NCBI RefSeq assembly: GCF_029784135.1
Contig: NC_073746.1
Coordinates: 185,385,983-185,449,982, forward strand
Length of the DNA: 64,000 bases
Source: Toxorhynchites rutilus septentrionalis
Taxonomy: Eukaryota > Arthropoda > Insecta > Diptera > Culicidae
Direction of reading: 5' to 3'
Shown piece by piece: positions 53,173 through 63,600 of this stretch (position 1 is the first letter of the stretch; the number at the start of each line of letters is the position of its first letter). Made by a program: the position numbers and the translations under genes. The notes under the pieces were generated by a model. The model worked only from the letters and a program-made list of their open reading frames with translations. It searched no databases and was not told where the DNA came from.

Positions 53173-54434
53173 TTAATCATCTAACTCATTTAATTCACTA
53201 CAATGGCTTTCATTGACTACTTCAGTGATCCAACTCAGATATTTGGCAACATTTGTATAGATTCCGGGATATCCTTCCAAACCGCAAAATTTTGAACCAA
53301 AACTAACGACCCCCACCTGGTACCACACGTTGCCAACTTGTCTCATCAATGGTCCACCCGAATCTCCCTTGCACGAATCTTTGTGTTTCTCGCCTCCTAC
53401 ACATAAATGATTATCAGTCAATGTTACATTGGCTTTTTCGAAGGCGGTATCGCATATCTCGTTGGTTTTTCCTACCAAATCAACATGCAGTTGTAGTCTG
53501 CTTCTAATAGCTGTAAAAATAGATGTTGATCATTACATTCATTATTTATCCACATTTATACAATCTACCGGTCTCAGTTTGACCCCAACCGGTTACGGTG
53601 AAATCCTCATCGTCGATCGGCATAGCACTGATTGTTTCATCAAATGGCAAACAAATTGGTTTGGTATATTTGCTGAACATCACGCTTTCTGTTAATTTCA
53701 CTATTGCTATGTCGTGCAATTTATTTATTCGGGATTTGTCATAACCTGGGTGAACGACGACCTTTTCTACTCCATAATCTTGTCGACAAACTTTATCGTC
53801 GTTAACAACCGTACAGTTTTCTTCACTCATGGCATCAAACTCTCTGAATCTTATACTCTGTCTAACAGGAAATGGAAGGGTGAAAATGTTGTGGATTTTT
53901 ATGATCTAATTAATCTTACAACTTCCAGCTCTGTGGAATATCAATGATGCAATGAGCAGCAGTCAGTACAAATCGCGAATTCAAAAGAGCTCCGCCACAT
54001 TTGTAGATAATCCGCTCTTTTCCTATGTCGTAGATGAGTAAAGCAGCCCAGGGATGTTCCTCTAATTTCGTTATTTCTCCTCCGATAATTCTAGTCGTGA
54101 TCTCAGCCACACCACAACCTTCTGGATTCAACAAATTAGGGCAACATGCCTGCAAATTTCATGTTAAAAATAATTGCAAATTCCCCATGAATTTCAAATA
54201 TGTTCATACTAAAGGTAACGGTCTGGGACCAGGCATGGTCCCGCATGTACTTTTTTGCAGAAACAACGAATCTCTATAGCTGGCTTCGGGGTTTCTAAGA
54301 ATGCCGAGAATGTAACCGCAACTTCGTACTGGTACACATTTGCCTGTCGCATTACAAGGTGTTGTACAGGTTTCGTTGACTTCCAAACACATCACACTAG
54401 AGAGATAAAACACAAAAAATATCAGTAGCCTCAT
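53173..54434 (-). CDS. CLIP-domain serine protease C (361 aa, four exons)
   Basis: Exons (minus): 54434-54210, 54149-53920, 53861-53569, 53510-53173; intron phases 0, 2 and 1, and exons 2 and 3 again 230 and 293 bases. Signal peptide MRLLIFFVFYLSSVMC; six-Cys CLIP domain (CTTPCNATGKC has one extra Cys, CGYILGIL, STCG, ACCP). Activation site TR|IIGG. Catalytic TAAHC, HDIAIVK and GDSGGP; KDSCKGDSGG predicts trypsin-like cleavage. The C-terminus is longer than in A and B, ending with an acidic tail containing one Cys (NESHCSELNELDD). The extra Cys in the CLIP domain could pair with the one in the tail. It is probably a secreted immune-cascade zymogen of the CLIPB type; the substrate is unknown. 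Confidence 0.92.
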
Positions 54435-54491
54435 TTTTCAACATCAACATAACTTTTCACTTTCGAAGCGCTCGAATAACTGTCTCTCGCC

Positions 54492-54497
54492 AACTGA
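54492..54497 (-). promoter_or_regulatory. Initiator-like TCAGTT of CLIP protease C
   Basis: Minus-strand CTTCAGTTGG, about 60 bases upstream of the ATG, matching the arthropod initiator core TCAGT. No TATA box is evident at the matching distance. Confidence 0.4.
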
Positions 54498-54553
54498 AGC
54501 TTCTCCGCCTGTGCTCAGAGATTATTCCAAGAGCGAAAAGAACCGATAATCAC

Positions 54554-54563
54554 TGGAATTCCC
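54554..54563 (-). promoter_or_regulatory. Candidate kappaB (Rel) site upstream of CLIP protease C
   Basis: Minus strand GGGAATTCCA, fitting the insect Rel/Dorsal pattern GGGWWWWCCM. It lies about 60 bases upstream of the initiator motif. A GATAA word (plus strand, 54545-54549) is adjacent; paired kappaB and GATA sites are typical of fat-body immune promoters. Single sites occur by chance, so this is a candidate only. Confidence 0.45.
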
Positions 54564-54569
54564 AATGTT

Positions 54570-55490
54570 GTGATCAATCCCCTTATGAATAATTGAGATT
54601 TTTGTGGTAAAATTTATACTTCGTCTGTAATAGAGTGTATGACATCAACCAGAACACTGTTATCAGCGCGAGGGTAGCATAACATTGCTATTTTATAGCA
54701 CAAAATAAATCATGTTTTATGCAGCTCCCGACTCGTTACTTGTTTGAGTGATCACAGAGGAATCAAACAGGTTTATAATTCGCCAACTTTTCTTACGGCT
54801 ATTCTCTCTCGTGGAACATGAAATATAATACTTTGAATCATGCATAGTTTTACCAGTATTTGAGATCATTGTAAAGTACACCGTTTGCACATCTAAAATT
54901 CCAATTTTCCAGATCGAAGCCGTCTTGATGAATATCAGGTCCTGATATTGGTGGTTTCAGTGTTCTTTTTTTTCATCTAGAAAGTAAGTCAATCCACGAC
55001 ATTGTTTTCACGGTCTGCATACTTTAATTTTCGTGTGTTTTATTTTATGTTCGTACGCGAGTTTCAGAAAAATACGGTCTCATGCCCTCCCTGCTTTAAG
55101 AGGTTTCAAAAATGTGTAGCATCTCGATTTTATGGGTTGGGAAAAATCAATTGAGCTCTACCAAATCGACAAAAAACTGATAACATACATGAAAAACTCT
55201 GTTAAAATATCTCTTAGCAGTTGGTGGTTGACCCGGAAATTTGTGTAACCCTGCATTGCGGGAGTTCCCTAATGTAGGATTGGACGATCTTTTTAAAAAA
55301 ATCGATCTTGACGAATCGATTTTCATAGGGATTGATTCACGGATTAAATCGGTACCAGAGAATCAATCTTTGCCAGAGTGATCTTTGAAAATTTAAAAGC
55401 CCCTTTTCAATTTATCTACTTATTTTATATGAGCGTCTTTCCTTCAAACAGCGAAAAGAAATTTAATATTTCATCAAAACTTAGAATTCT
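54570..55490. other. Intergenic sequence
   Basis: No gene recognised; AT-rich. Confidence 0.35.
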
Positions 55491-55605
55491 TTTTCCTAAA
55501 GATAATATGTAACCCTTCTAAACTCTAGTGGACTGCGAGTAATCGGTTTCCTACCTTATTAACCTTAACCTTAACCTTAGAGTTAAGGAAACATGTTGAT
55601 ATATA
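55491..55605 (+). mobile_element. LINE 3' UTR fragment
   Basis: AACCCTTCTAAACTCTAGTG and GCGAGTAATCGGTTTCC resemble the 3' UTR of the LINE family (inverse at 21270-21330; same strand at 63770-63810). It is cut at 55605 by the DD37E transposon, and no LINE sequence resumes at 56864. Confidence 0.5.
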
Positions 55606-56861
55606 AAGGGTGTGTCACATCAAATTGCATCACGGAAAAAACGCTGTAGAAATTCGCCCAGTAGACCGATCCTTTTGAAAATTTTAGACAGTAAAATAAA
55701 AACTATTAAACAACTTTTGGCATTTTCTTTTTATTCATACTTCGATTCCAAGCCCGTATGCTCGCACCTTCCCCTTTACCCCGTCCATAAGGTTCTGTAC
55801 AACGTCAGGTTGTAGTTTTTTTTTGAACAGAAATCCATTTTCTCTTGAAGTCCGCCTCCGATTTGACAACTTTTGGGTTCTTCCGGAGGGCCTGTTTCAT
55901 AATCGCCCAATATTTCTCTATTGGGCGAAGCTCCGGCGCGTTGGGCGGGTTCATTTCCTTTGGCACGAAGGTGACCCCATTGGCTTCGTATCACTCCAAC
56001 ACGTCGGGCCCTCGTGCTGCTTCAATAGTGGTAGTAAGCGCTTCTGTAGGCACTCCTTAAGGTAAACCTGCCCGTTTACCGTGCCGGTCATCACGAAGGG
56101 GGCGCTCCGCTTTCCGCAAGAGCAGATTGCTTGCCACACCATGTACTTTTTGGCAAACTTGGATAGTTTCTGCTAGCAAATCTCCTCCGGAACGCTGAAT
56201 TTGTCCTCTGCGGAGAAGAACAACAGGCCCGGCAGCTGACGAAAGTCCGCTTTGACGTAGGTTTCGTCGTCCATTACCAGGCAATGCGGCTTCGTCAGCA
56301 TTTCGGTGTATAGCTTCTGGGCCCGCGTCTTCCCCACCATGTTTTGCCTTTCGTCGCGGTTAGGAGCCTTCTGAACCTTGTATGTACGCAGGCCCTCCCG
56401 CTGCTTGGTCCGCTGGACGAATGAACTTGACAAATTCAGCTTATTGGCGACATCCCGGACCGAACTTCTCGGATCACGTCTAAACTGCTTAACTACGCGC
56501 TTGTGATCTTTTTCACTGACGGAGCATCCATTTTTGCCGTTCTTCACCTTCCGGTCGATGGTTAGGTTCTCGAAGTATCGTTTTAGTACTCTGCTGACCG
56601 TGGATTGGACGATTCCCAGCATCTTACCGATGTCCCGATGTGACAACTCCGGATTCTCGTAATGAGTGCACAGGATTAATTCACGACGCTCTTTTTCGTT
56701 CGACGAAATTTTTCCAAATTTACGAAAAATTGACAGTGAAGCATGGCCAACGTGATCTATACACTCTTATCTGATTATAAGCGAAAGCTGAAGATATAAT
56801 TCCTAAAAATTAAATTTCTTCAGCGTTTTTTCCGTGATGCAATTTGATGTGACACACCCTT
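55606..56861 (-). mobile_element. DD37E transposon 2, 1,256 bp
   Basis: Same family as the element at 28936 (ends AAGGGTGTGTCACATCAAAT and ATTTGATGTGACACACCCTT), flanked by TA at 55604-55605 and 56862-56863. It lacks the foldback insertion and preserves the empty site CCAAATTTACG near 56718. Its transposase is broken. Confidence 0.9.
55780..56720 (-). pseudogene. DD37E transposase, second copy, broken
   Basis: Closely related to the protein at 29135-30082. The start codon is ATT instead of ATG (near 56708). HRDIGKMLGIVQSTVSRVLK, DVANKLNLSSSFVQ and VMDDETYVK (first Asp) are intact in the frame ending PEEIC. A TAG near 56175 then stops the frame. A 43-base deletion near 56004 removes the WPDLASCHY segment with the second catalytic Asp and shifts the frame. 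The Glu motif (RPIEKYW type) follows in another frame. The same frame change at the A run before the C-terminus is shared with copy 1. It cannot be active. Confidence 0.82.
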
Positions 56862-57052
56862 TACTAGTAAAAAAAGACGGGTGGGTAATGTCGGGGACAT
56901 AACCGGAGTGACGTAGGACTATACAAAGGGGACAGCTTTTGTTAAATATATATTTTAAATATATTGTTTTATTTTCTTCACCTACGTGAATACCTACCTA
57001 TCTACCTGAAAAATAGATTTGTTTACTGTTTACTCTTTATGAATATGTTGAT

Positions 57053-57068
57053 GGTTCTGAAAAGAAAC
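57053..57068 (-). terminator. Degenerate histone-type 3' stem-loop
   Basis: Minus-strand GTTTCTTTTCAGAACC, the counterpart of 13194-13209 with one change that breaks one pair. Confidence 0.55.
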
Positions 57069-57631
57069 TTTGGTGTTGTGTTTTTGTTATCACTCGATAT
57101 TCCCATCTTGTTCGGCTAAACCTTCCTGTTTAGCGATTTGTTGTCACTCGCCACAGCTTTCACAGTTGGAAAATTTCTTCCCATCCAGCTTGTGACATAT
57201 TTTACAGTAAATTACATTCAATGGCACGTCGCATTACCACCACTCAGTGCCGGATTGGAGGTAATTTTAACCTGTAATTGAACATTTGCGATGATAGTGG
57301 TACAGTGTCGACTTTCAATGTGGGGTCATAATTTGGATCTCTATGTTTACAAAAATGTCCAACTAAATAAGTCACATTACATGTCCGTCCAATTAGCTAA
57401 ATGTCGAACTAATTGTAGATTACTGTACTTTAAATCTGGAAACAATTTAAGAATTGGTGAAAATTGAATAATCAGGAAAGTCCCCAACTATCAATAAGCT
57501 CAGAACAACTGCCAAATTCACATACTCATCAAATCCTGGCAAACAAATTATGAAAACATCAATTTGTGTTTTATTATTATTTTGGATAATGTTTTAGAAA
57601 GCATTGAACTTTATTTCCTAAACTCTTTAAT
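57069..57631. repeat. H2A-unit spacer
   Basis: Same order of blocks as 13210-13330 and 14150-14520: CCATCTTGTTCGGCTAAACC, then ACCTGTAATTGAACATTTGC, then TCCCCAACTATCAATAAGC. Non-coding repeat. It is repeated again at 58380-58933. Confidence 0.6.
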
Positions 57632-57647
57632 GGCCCTGAAAAGCGCC
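57632..57647 (-). terminator. Histone-type 3' stem-loop, one mismatch
   Basis: GGCGCTTTTCAGGGCC on the minus strand, identical to 14526-14541. Confidence 0.65.
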
Positions 57648-58110
57648 TTGTTTTATGGAATGGTTCCAATTTAGAAAACTTAGTAGTCGTGGTTTTGAAA
57701 AAAACCATTTCGAACGCCCTCGATGCCGCCTTGTTCTGGATTTGCCGCCAAAGCAGTTTGTATAAAGAACAAACTTTTTTCTTCTGCTACCTGATGCCGT
57801 TTTGCGATTGCGTTTGCCACTTGCCATTCGCTGCAACTGCCTGTTGTTTTGATGTCCGCCGAACCGAATGTGTTCTGTTCCGAATGCAGGTTTTCTTATC
57901 GTCGCGAGCAGCTTTGCCAGCTAACTCGATCACTCCGGCGGCCGAAACTATATAACGCCGGCTAGGTGGACTGGTACACAGGTACTAACGCGCTCGACCT
58001 AGCTACCTTTTCCGGTGCAATTGGCGGATACACCTACGGGAAATTGCAGACCACCACGGTTCGAGCGGGATTTTGCCTTTCCCTTCTCTTTTCCACCTTT
58101 GTTGAGTACA
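57648..58110 (-). pseudogene. Histone H2A pseudogene, third copy
   Basis: Minus-strand codons include KGKAKSRSNR near the N-terminal side and AEVIELAGKAARDDKKT... in the helix region, with the same frameshift and deletion as at 14542-14992. The upstream part differs: it resembles the promoter type of the 13210-13680 copy (TATAAAACACGCGG near 58188), so this unit looks like a chimera of the two kinds. Confidence 0.7.
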
Positions 58111-58933
58111 CGATGCCGATGTCGTACAACCACACGGGTTTACGGTTTGAAAGAAAATTAAATATTTTTTTGGGGTCCGCGTGTTTTATACTCTAGCGGT
58201 ACACACTCACAGGATAGAGACAAATCGGCAGACTCAGCCAAAGGGGCGGGTCCAACGAGACGAACGAATGAGCGTTAAAAGGGAGCGATGGCAAAAAAAT
58301 ACATTCATTACGATTTGTTCGCTCGTTGGATTCACATACAGGCTAAAAAAAAGTCTAAAGAGTTTATTGTTTTGTTATCACTCGATATCCCCATCTTGTT
58401 CGGCTAAACCTTTCTGTTTAGCGATTGCATTTGCCACTCGCCACAGCTTTCACAGTTGGAAAATTTCTTCCCATCCAGCTTGTCACATATTTTACAGTGA
58501 ATTACATTCAATGGCACGTCGCATTACCACCACTCAGTGCCGGATTGGAGGTAATTTTAACCTGTAATTGAACATTTGCGATGACAGTGGTACAGTGTCG
58601 ACTTTCAATGTGGGGTCATAATTTGGATCTCTATGTTTACAAAAATGTCCAACTAAATAAGTCACATTACATGTCCGTCCAATTAGCTAAATGTCGAACT
58701 AATTGTAGATTACTGTACTTTCAATCTGGAAACAATTTAAGAATTGGTGAAAATTGAATAATCAGGAAAGTCCCCAACTATCAATAAGCTCAGAACAACT
58801 GCCAAATTCACATACTCATCAGATCCTGGCAAACAAATTATGAAAACATCAATTTGTGTTTTATTATTATTTTGGATAATGTTTTAGAAAGCATTGAACT
58901 TTATTTCCTAAACTCTTTTTTGGAAGGTTTAAT
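58111..58933. repeat. H2A-unit promoter relic and spacer
   Basis: 58111-58340 is close to 13690-13920 (former H2A promoter with TATAAAA). 58350-58933 repeats the spacer 57069-57631 with few differences, showing that two H2A units stand in tandem. Confidence 0.6.
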
Positions 58934-58949
58934 GGCCCTGAAAAGCGCC
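58934..58949 (-). terminator. Histone-type 3' stem-loop, one mismatch
   Basis: GGCGCTTTTCAGGGCC on the minus strand, the same variant as at 14526 and 57632. Confidence 0.65.
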
Positions 58950-59404
58950 TTGTTTTATGGAATGGTTCCAATTTAGAAAACTTAGTACTCGTGGTTTTGA
59001 AAAAAACCATTTCGAACGCCCTCGAAGCCGCCTTGTTCTGGATTTGCCACCAAAGCAGTTTGTATAAAGAACAAACTTTTTTCTTCTGCTACCTGATGCC
59101 GTTTTGCGATTGCGTTTGCCACTCGCCACTCGCTGCAACTGCCTGTTGTTGTCTTGATGTCCACCGAACCGAATGTGTTCTGTTCCGAATGCGGGTTTTC
59201 TTATCGTCGCGAGCAGCTTTGCCAGCTAACTCGATCACTTCGGCGGCCGAAACTATATAACGACGGCTAGGTGGACTGGTGCACTGGTACTAACGCGCTC
59301 GGCCTAGCTACCCTTGCGGGGAACTCCAGATCAAGACGGTTCGAGCGGGATTTTGCCTTTCCCTTCACTTTTCCTCCTTTACCATGTCCAGACATGGCTG
59401 CTTG
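58950..59404 (-). pseudogene. Histone H2A pseudogene, fourth copy
   Basis: Minus-strand ATG near 59395 opens MSGHGKGGKVKGKAKSRSNR, then the same internal deletion and frame change as in the copy at 14542-14992, then AEVIELAGKAARDDKKTRI. It is nearly identical to that copy along its whole length, including upstream sequence, so the two units are recent paralogs. Confidence 0.75.
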
Positions 59405-59864
59405 GGTTGGTTTGTTGATGTGTTGTGATGAGAACCGATGTAGTGTACGGTTTGAATGAGAATGATCGTTACGGCAGCGGAGCGGGGATTTTTAAGCTGA
59501 CTGGCTGGCTCGAGAATTACGCATGTGTGAGACTGCGACCGATGTTTCGTTCATTTTTTTCTTTTTCCTTTCCAATCGTGCTTCATTCTATTTAGCTGCT
59601 GCTCTGGTTGCCCGTTTTGGTCGGTACGATTTGAGGAGCACAAAATGGACCAATCAAAAATGGGCACATAGTGTATTTGGACAATGCTTGATATTTCACA
59701 ATTATTCAATTATTTATCTCAAGAAAAATGAAATGTTATTCGTTATGATAGATGCGTAGATATATTTCCTATCAATTGATGCAAAAACCTTTGCGATCTA
59801 TTGAGAAATGCTCGAGTTATAAGCGTTCCAAATCTTGCATTTTTTCCTACTTGTTCAGTGCCTA

Positions 59865-61166
59865 AGGACCGTATCGTTATTTATGGGTACGCCTTAGAGT
59901 CTCCGTCTGAAAAAGACTATAGCTTGTTTTGACAGCTGTTTATTTTTCTCCTGTTGTTGACACAGTTAGCGTTCAGTTAGCATTGTTAAAAGATCGTTTT
60001 TTCCTAAAAGTGCAATCATGAGAGGGCTAACAGAAGAAAAACGAAAATCCATTGTGACCAGATACTGCTCCGAAACAGGAATATCAATGAGAAAATTGGC
60101 GAAGGCGGAAGGAGTAAGCGTCCATGCGGTCCAAAACGCTATCAAGCGATTTGGTATGTATAATACATTGAAGGATCTACCCGGTCGCGGCAGAAAACCT
60201 GGGCCATCCAAGCCAAACTTGGATAAAAAGATTTGCAGGCAATTTGAAAGAAAAAAGGAATTATCGATACGGGATTGCGCAAAAAAGTGTGGAACATCAA
60301 TCGGTATGGTTCAACGTGCCAAAGAACGTAACTCACTGAAGGCATATAGAAAGCAAAAATGTCCCAAACGCAGCCAAATTCAGGCAAGTTCCGTGAAAAC
60401 CCGTGCCCGTAAGCTTTACGATGGGATTTTAAGCAAACGCGAACTGTGCATCGTCATGGATGATGAAACCTACGTCAAACTGGACTACAAAACTCTTCCT
60501 GGGGCACAGTTTTACACTGTAAATCAAGGAACAGATGTCCCGAACGCGGAGAAGTCAATTTTTTGCGAAAAATTCGGTAAGAAAGTGCTGGTTTGGCAAG
60601 CTGTTTGTCAATGTGGCATGAAATCATCTCCTTTCTTCACTCTCGGGAATATGAATGGTGAAATTTACCGGAAAGAATGTCTCCAAAAGCGTGTGTTACC
60701 GCTCATCCGAAAGCACACTGGTCCGACACTATTTTGACCTGATTTGGCATCATGCCACTATGCACGTTTGACCTTGGATTGGTATCGCGAGAATAATGTC
60801 GATTTTGTGGAAAAGGAGATGAATCCTCCAAATTGTCCGCAAATAAGACCTATTGAAAAATTTTGGGCTTTGATGAAGGGACGACTGCGGAAGAAGGACA
60901 AGGCAGCCGATGACCTTGAGCAGTTCAAAAAGGATTGGATAAATGTGAGCAAACAAGTCGATGAGACGGTTGTCCAGAACCTAATGAGGGACATCAAGAA
61001 GCAGGTGCGATCATTGGCGCGAAAATCAGAATCTTGATTATTTTTTACTGTTACTCCTTTCTTTCATTCATAAGATACAATATTTTGATATCAGAACTGA
61101 AAAATAAATGCAATATTTGAAATAAAGCTGTGTTTTGAGCGTACCCATAATTAACGATACGGTCCT
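59865..61166 (+). mobile_element. DD37E transposon 3 (1,302 bp) with exact empty site elsewhere
   Basis: Ends AGGACCGTATCGTTATTTAT (left) and, inverted, ATAATTAACGATACGGTCCT (right), flanked by TA at 59863-59864 and 61167-61168. The paralogous locus at 15440-15470 reads CAGTGCC-TA-GATTTCC without the insertion, proving element borders and target duplication from within the window. It belongs to a lineage different from the AAGGGTGTG elements. Confidence 0.95.
60018..61037 (+). pseudogene. DD37E transposase, one in-frame stop
   Basis: Starts at the ATG at 60018 (MRGLTEEKRKSIVTRYCSET). Helix-turn-helix regions ISMRKLAKAEGVSVHAVQNA and IRDCAKKCGTSIGMVQRAKE; a linker RGRKPGPSKP; first Asp in VMDDETYVK. 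The frame stops at TGA (60735-60737), where Trp is expected in FWPDLASCHY. It then continues unbroken with the second Asp (PDLASCHYAR), the Glu (QIRPIEKFW), with 37 residues between them, and the C-terminus ending ARKSES at 61037. Full length would be 340 codons. Only this single nonsense change separates it from an intact gene, indicating a young copy. Confidence 0.9.
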
Positions 61167-61201
61167 TAGATTTCCATTTCACCCCCTATATCTTCCGGTT
61201 A

Positions 61202-61217
61202 GACGTAGTCCTACGTC
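61202..61217. repeat. GACGTAG-N2-CTACGTC palindrome, repeat boundary
   Basis: GACGTAGTCCTACGTC, identical to 15486-15501. Homology between the two H2A loci ends just past it. Confidence 0.7.
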
Positions 61218-61234
61218 AATATAGTTAAGATGTA

Positions 61235-61780
61235 ACTGAGCCTTTAAAAATATACTTTAAAAATAAAATTTAGACTGCTCGTAAAAACAGAATTGCTTCA
61301 ACCAAATATTCTTTCATCGAGGCTCGAAGATCTGACTTCACAATTTTCAAAGCAGAGAACAGCCTTCCTACGCTAACTAACTAACTTGAGTTGGTGGCAT
61401 GGCAGAAATCGTTCGTGCAACATCCATCATGAGCTCAGGCTGGAATCACTTGTACTGTCATCTTTCACGAACGGTCAGGTTTTTCAATCTATGGCAAACG
61501 AGCTAGGATGCCACTTCGAAAGATGTTCAGCAGCAGGTTTTCCTTCTTGCTATCTTTCCTGATGTGACGTCGTTTTGCTTTTTTGTTATTCAGGTAAGCA
61601 TCGAAATCTGAAATCTCTGATGAAGATGAAGACTCACAATTTTATCCTCCTTCGTCAACAACAAACTTTTAATCCAATCCGATATTCCACATAGTACTTC
61701 CTTGGCCATCGTTAATTTGGCTCTCGTTAAGTAAGATTCTTCTCTTTGAATTGATGTAAATTGCTGCTAACAATACAGCC
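61235..61780 (-). pseudogene. hAT-like transposase C-terminal remnant
   Basis: Minus-strand codons read TISAMPPTQVS and then FSALKIVKSDLRASMKEYLVE in shifted frames. This resembles the C-terminal dimerisation region of hAT transposases (TQVSVERLFSALK...LR...L). Upstream codons AKEVLCGISDWIKSLL and EDKIVSLH may belong to the same gene. Multiple frameshifts; inactive. The plus strand shows nothing. Confidence 0.5.
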
Positions 61781-61859
61781 ATTCCATGCCAAACCGATAT
61801 AGCGGTTCTCGGATTTCCGTGCTAAGTGGTAATTTTGTTCTTCACCGTGAAGCATCAGA

Positions 61860-62860
61860 TCCGTATTTTTCTATTTTTTCATTAGGGTGACCATTTCTAT
61901 TTTAGGGCGGTCCAGAAAATCAACTTTTTCCCCTTTTTTCCAAAAATGAAAAGGCGAAAAATGATTTTTCTCACTATTGGTTAATTTTGAAAAATCATGA
62001 CTCAAAAACAAAAAATAACGCGTCTCTGAATTTTGGATATGGTAAGTGAAAAAAACTTCAGCTTTCAAGAAAAAATATAAAAATATATAGTACCCTCTAG
62101 TACTAAGCCATCATACGATATCAGAGATGATATTTTTTTTCGTTTTCGAGATATGATTTTTCAAAGTTAACCGGTGGTCCAAAAAATCATGTTTCCCTTT
62201 TCATCAAAAAATGACTTCTTGCAAAAAATCATAACATTTGAACTCTGATGTCGAGATATGTTATGTAAAAAATCTTCAGTTTTCCAGAAAAAATATAAAA
62301 AGTATAGCTCCCTCTATTTTTAACCGAGAATACTATGAAAAACTGACTCAATCAATAATTACAAAAGCGAAAATCAATATTTTTCCCAAAAGTAATATTT
62401 TTTCAAAGAAAACTAACTCAAAAGATTCAGTTTGATATGTCGATCATCTGAATTGGTCCAGTAGTTCAGAAGTTATGAATTTTTGTAATGGAAAAAAGGT
62501 GGAAAAATTATTTTTTTTCGAAGCATCGGGTAAGTTTGGAAAATTATATCATGAAAACGAAAAAAATAGTATCTCTGATATTGAGATATGTTATGTAAAG
62601 AATCCTCAGCTTCAAGAAAAAATATAAAAAATATAGCGCCCTCTAATCCAAAGCCAAAACAATGAAAACAACAAAAAACAACGACAAACAAAATCCATTT
62701 TTTGTTGGTTCAATATTTTTTAATAAAAGGATAACTCATCGGCTTAAATTTAATATGTCGATCATCTGAAACATTTCAGTGGTTCGAAAGTTATGAATTA
62801 AAAAAAAAGTCATCTTTGGAAAAAGTGGAAATAATTGATTTTTCGAAACCCTAAAATCAT
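61860..62860. repeat. Diverged AT-rich tandem repeat with AGCGCCCTCT motif
   Basis: About four diverged units of 200-300 bases. Units share TTCAAGAAAAAATATAAAAA followed by TATAGCGCCCTCTA (about 62095, 62305, 62632) and GATATGTCGATCATCTGAA (62433, 62752). The same words occur inside the TIR elements at 23980-24560 and 33420-33560, so this is a decayed copy of that sequence family. Confidence 0.6.
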
Positions 62861-63600
62861 GGCATGGAATGACTGAATATAGGGTTAGCCAGAAGTGTAC
62901 TTCTTCTCTCCATGGAGAGTACAACTCCATCTGTAATTGGTCATTATATCTTACTAAGGCGGAAAATCAGACTTCTTCATTCCAACGTAAACTTTCCAGG
63001 TGTCAGTTCCTCAAGCTGAAGTGTTCTAGCTAGGTTGAACGGTTGGAACAGAAGCTTCTCCAGATCGATCGCTTTGTACCACTGATTCTCGGTTAGGGAA
63101 GTATTCTCATTATTTAGAATCTAGATTCTAGAATATTGATGGAATTCCTAAGTTCAATCAGTTGCTGAATCGTTAGATATGTACTTCTTTAGCCAGTGGT
63201 CTAATCTAAAATAGCTTCTTTCCCTGCTCTTCTATTAAGAATTGCATCCGTATTCGGACTTCTAGCTTCTAGATTTATCTGGAAAAGTACAGATTTTTCC
63301 GTTGTTTTTGGTACAGATTCTGTACGGTACAGATTACAATTTTTCATCAAAAAGTACAGATTGGTACAAATTTTATAATATTAAGTTCAATGCTGTCAAC
63401 GAGAATGAAACTTGATGTGAAAAACATATTTTTTGGTTCATGCATGCTTTTGTTGTTGTCCTGTAATCTTTTCTAGCGTTGTATTAGAAGTGTTTTCAGG
63501 GTTCTACGTTGGGAATTAACAAGATCTGGAGAAGGAATCCTGAAAGTAAAGTTGCTCCGGAAGGAAATCACAGTTTCAGAAAACGAACATGTGTAAGATT
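62861..63600. other. Non-coding sequence with TCTGTAC-rich words
   Basis: No gene. At 63285-63375 there are repeated GTACAGATT words, related to TCTGTAC words near 35800-35870, probably a small repeat. Confidence 0.4.
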
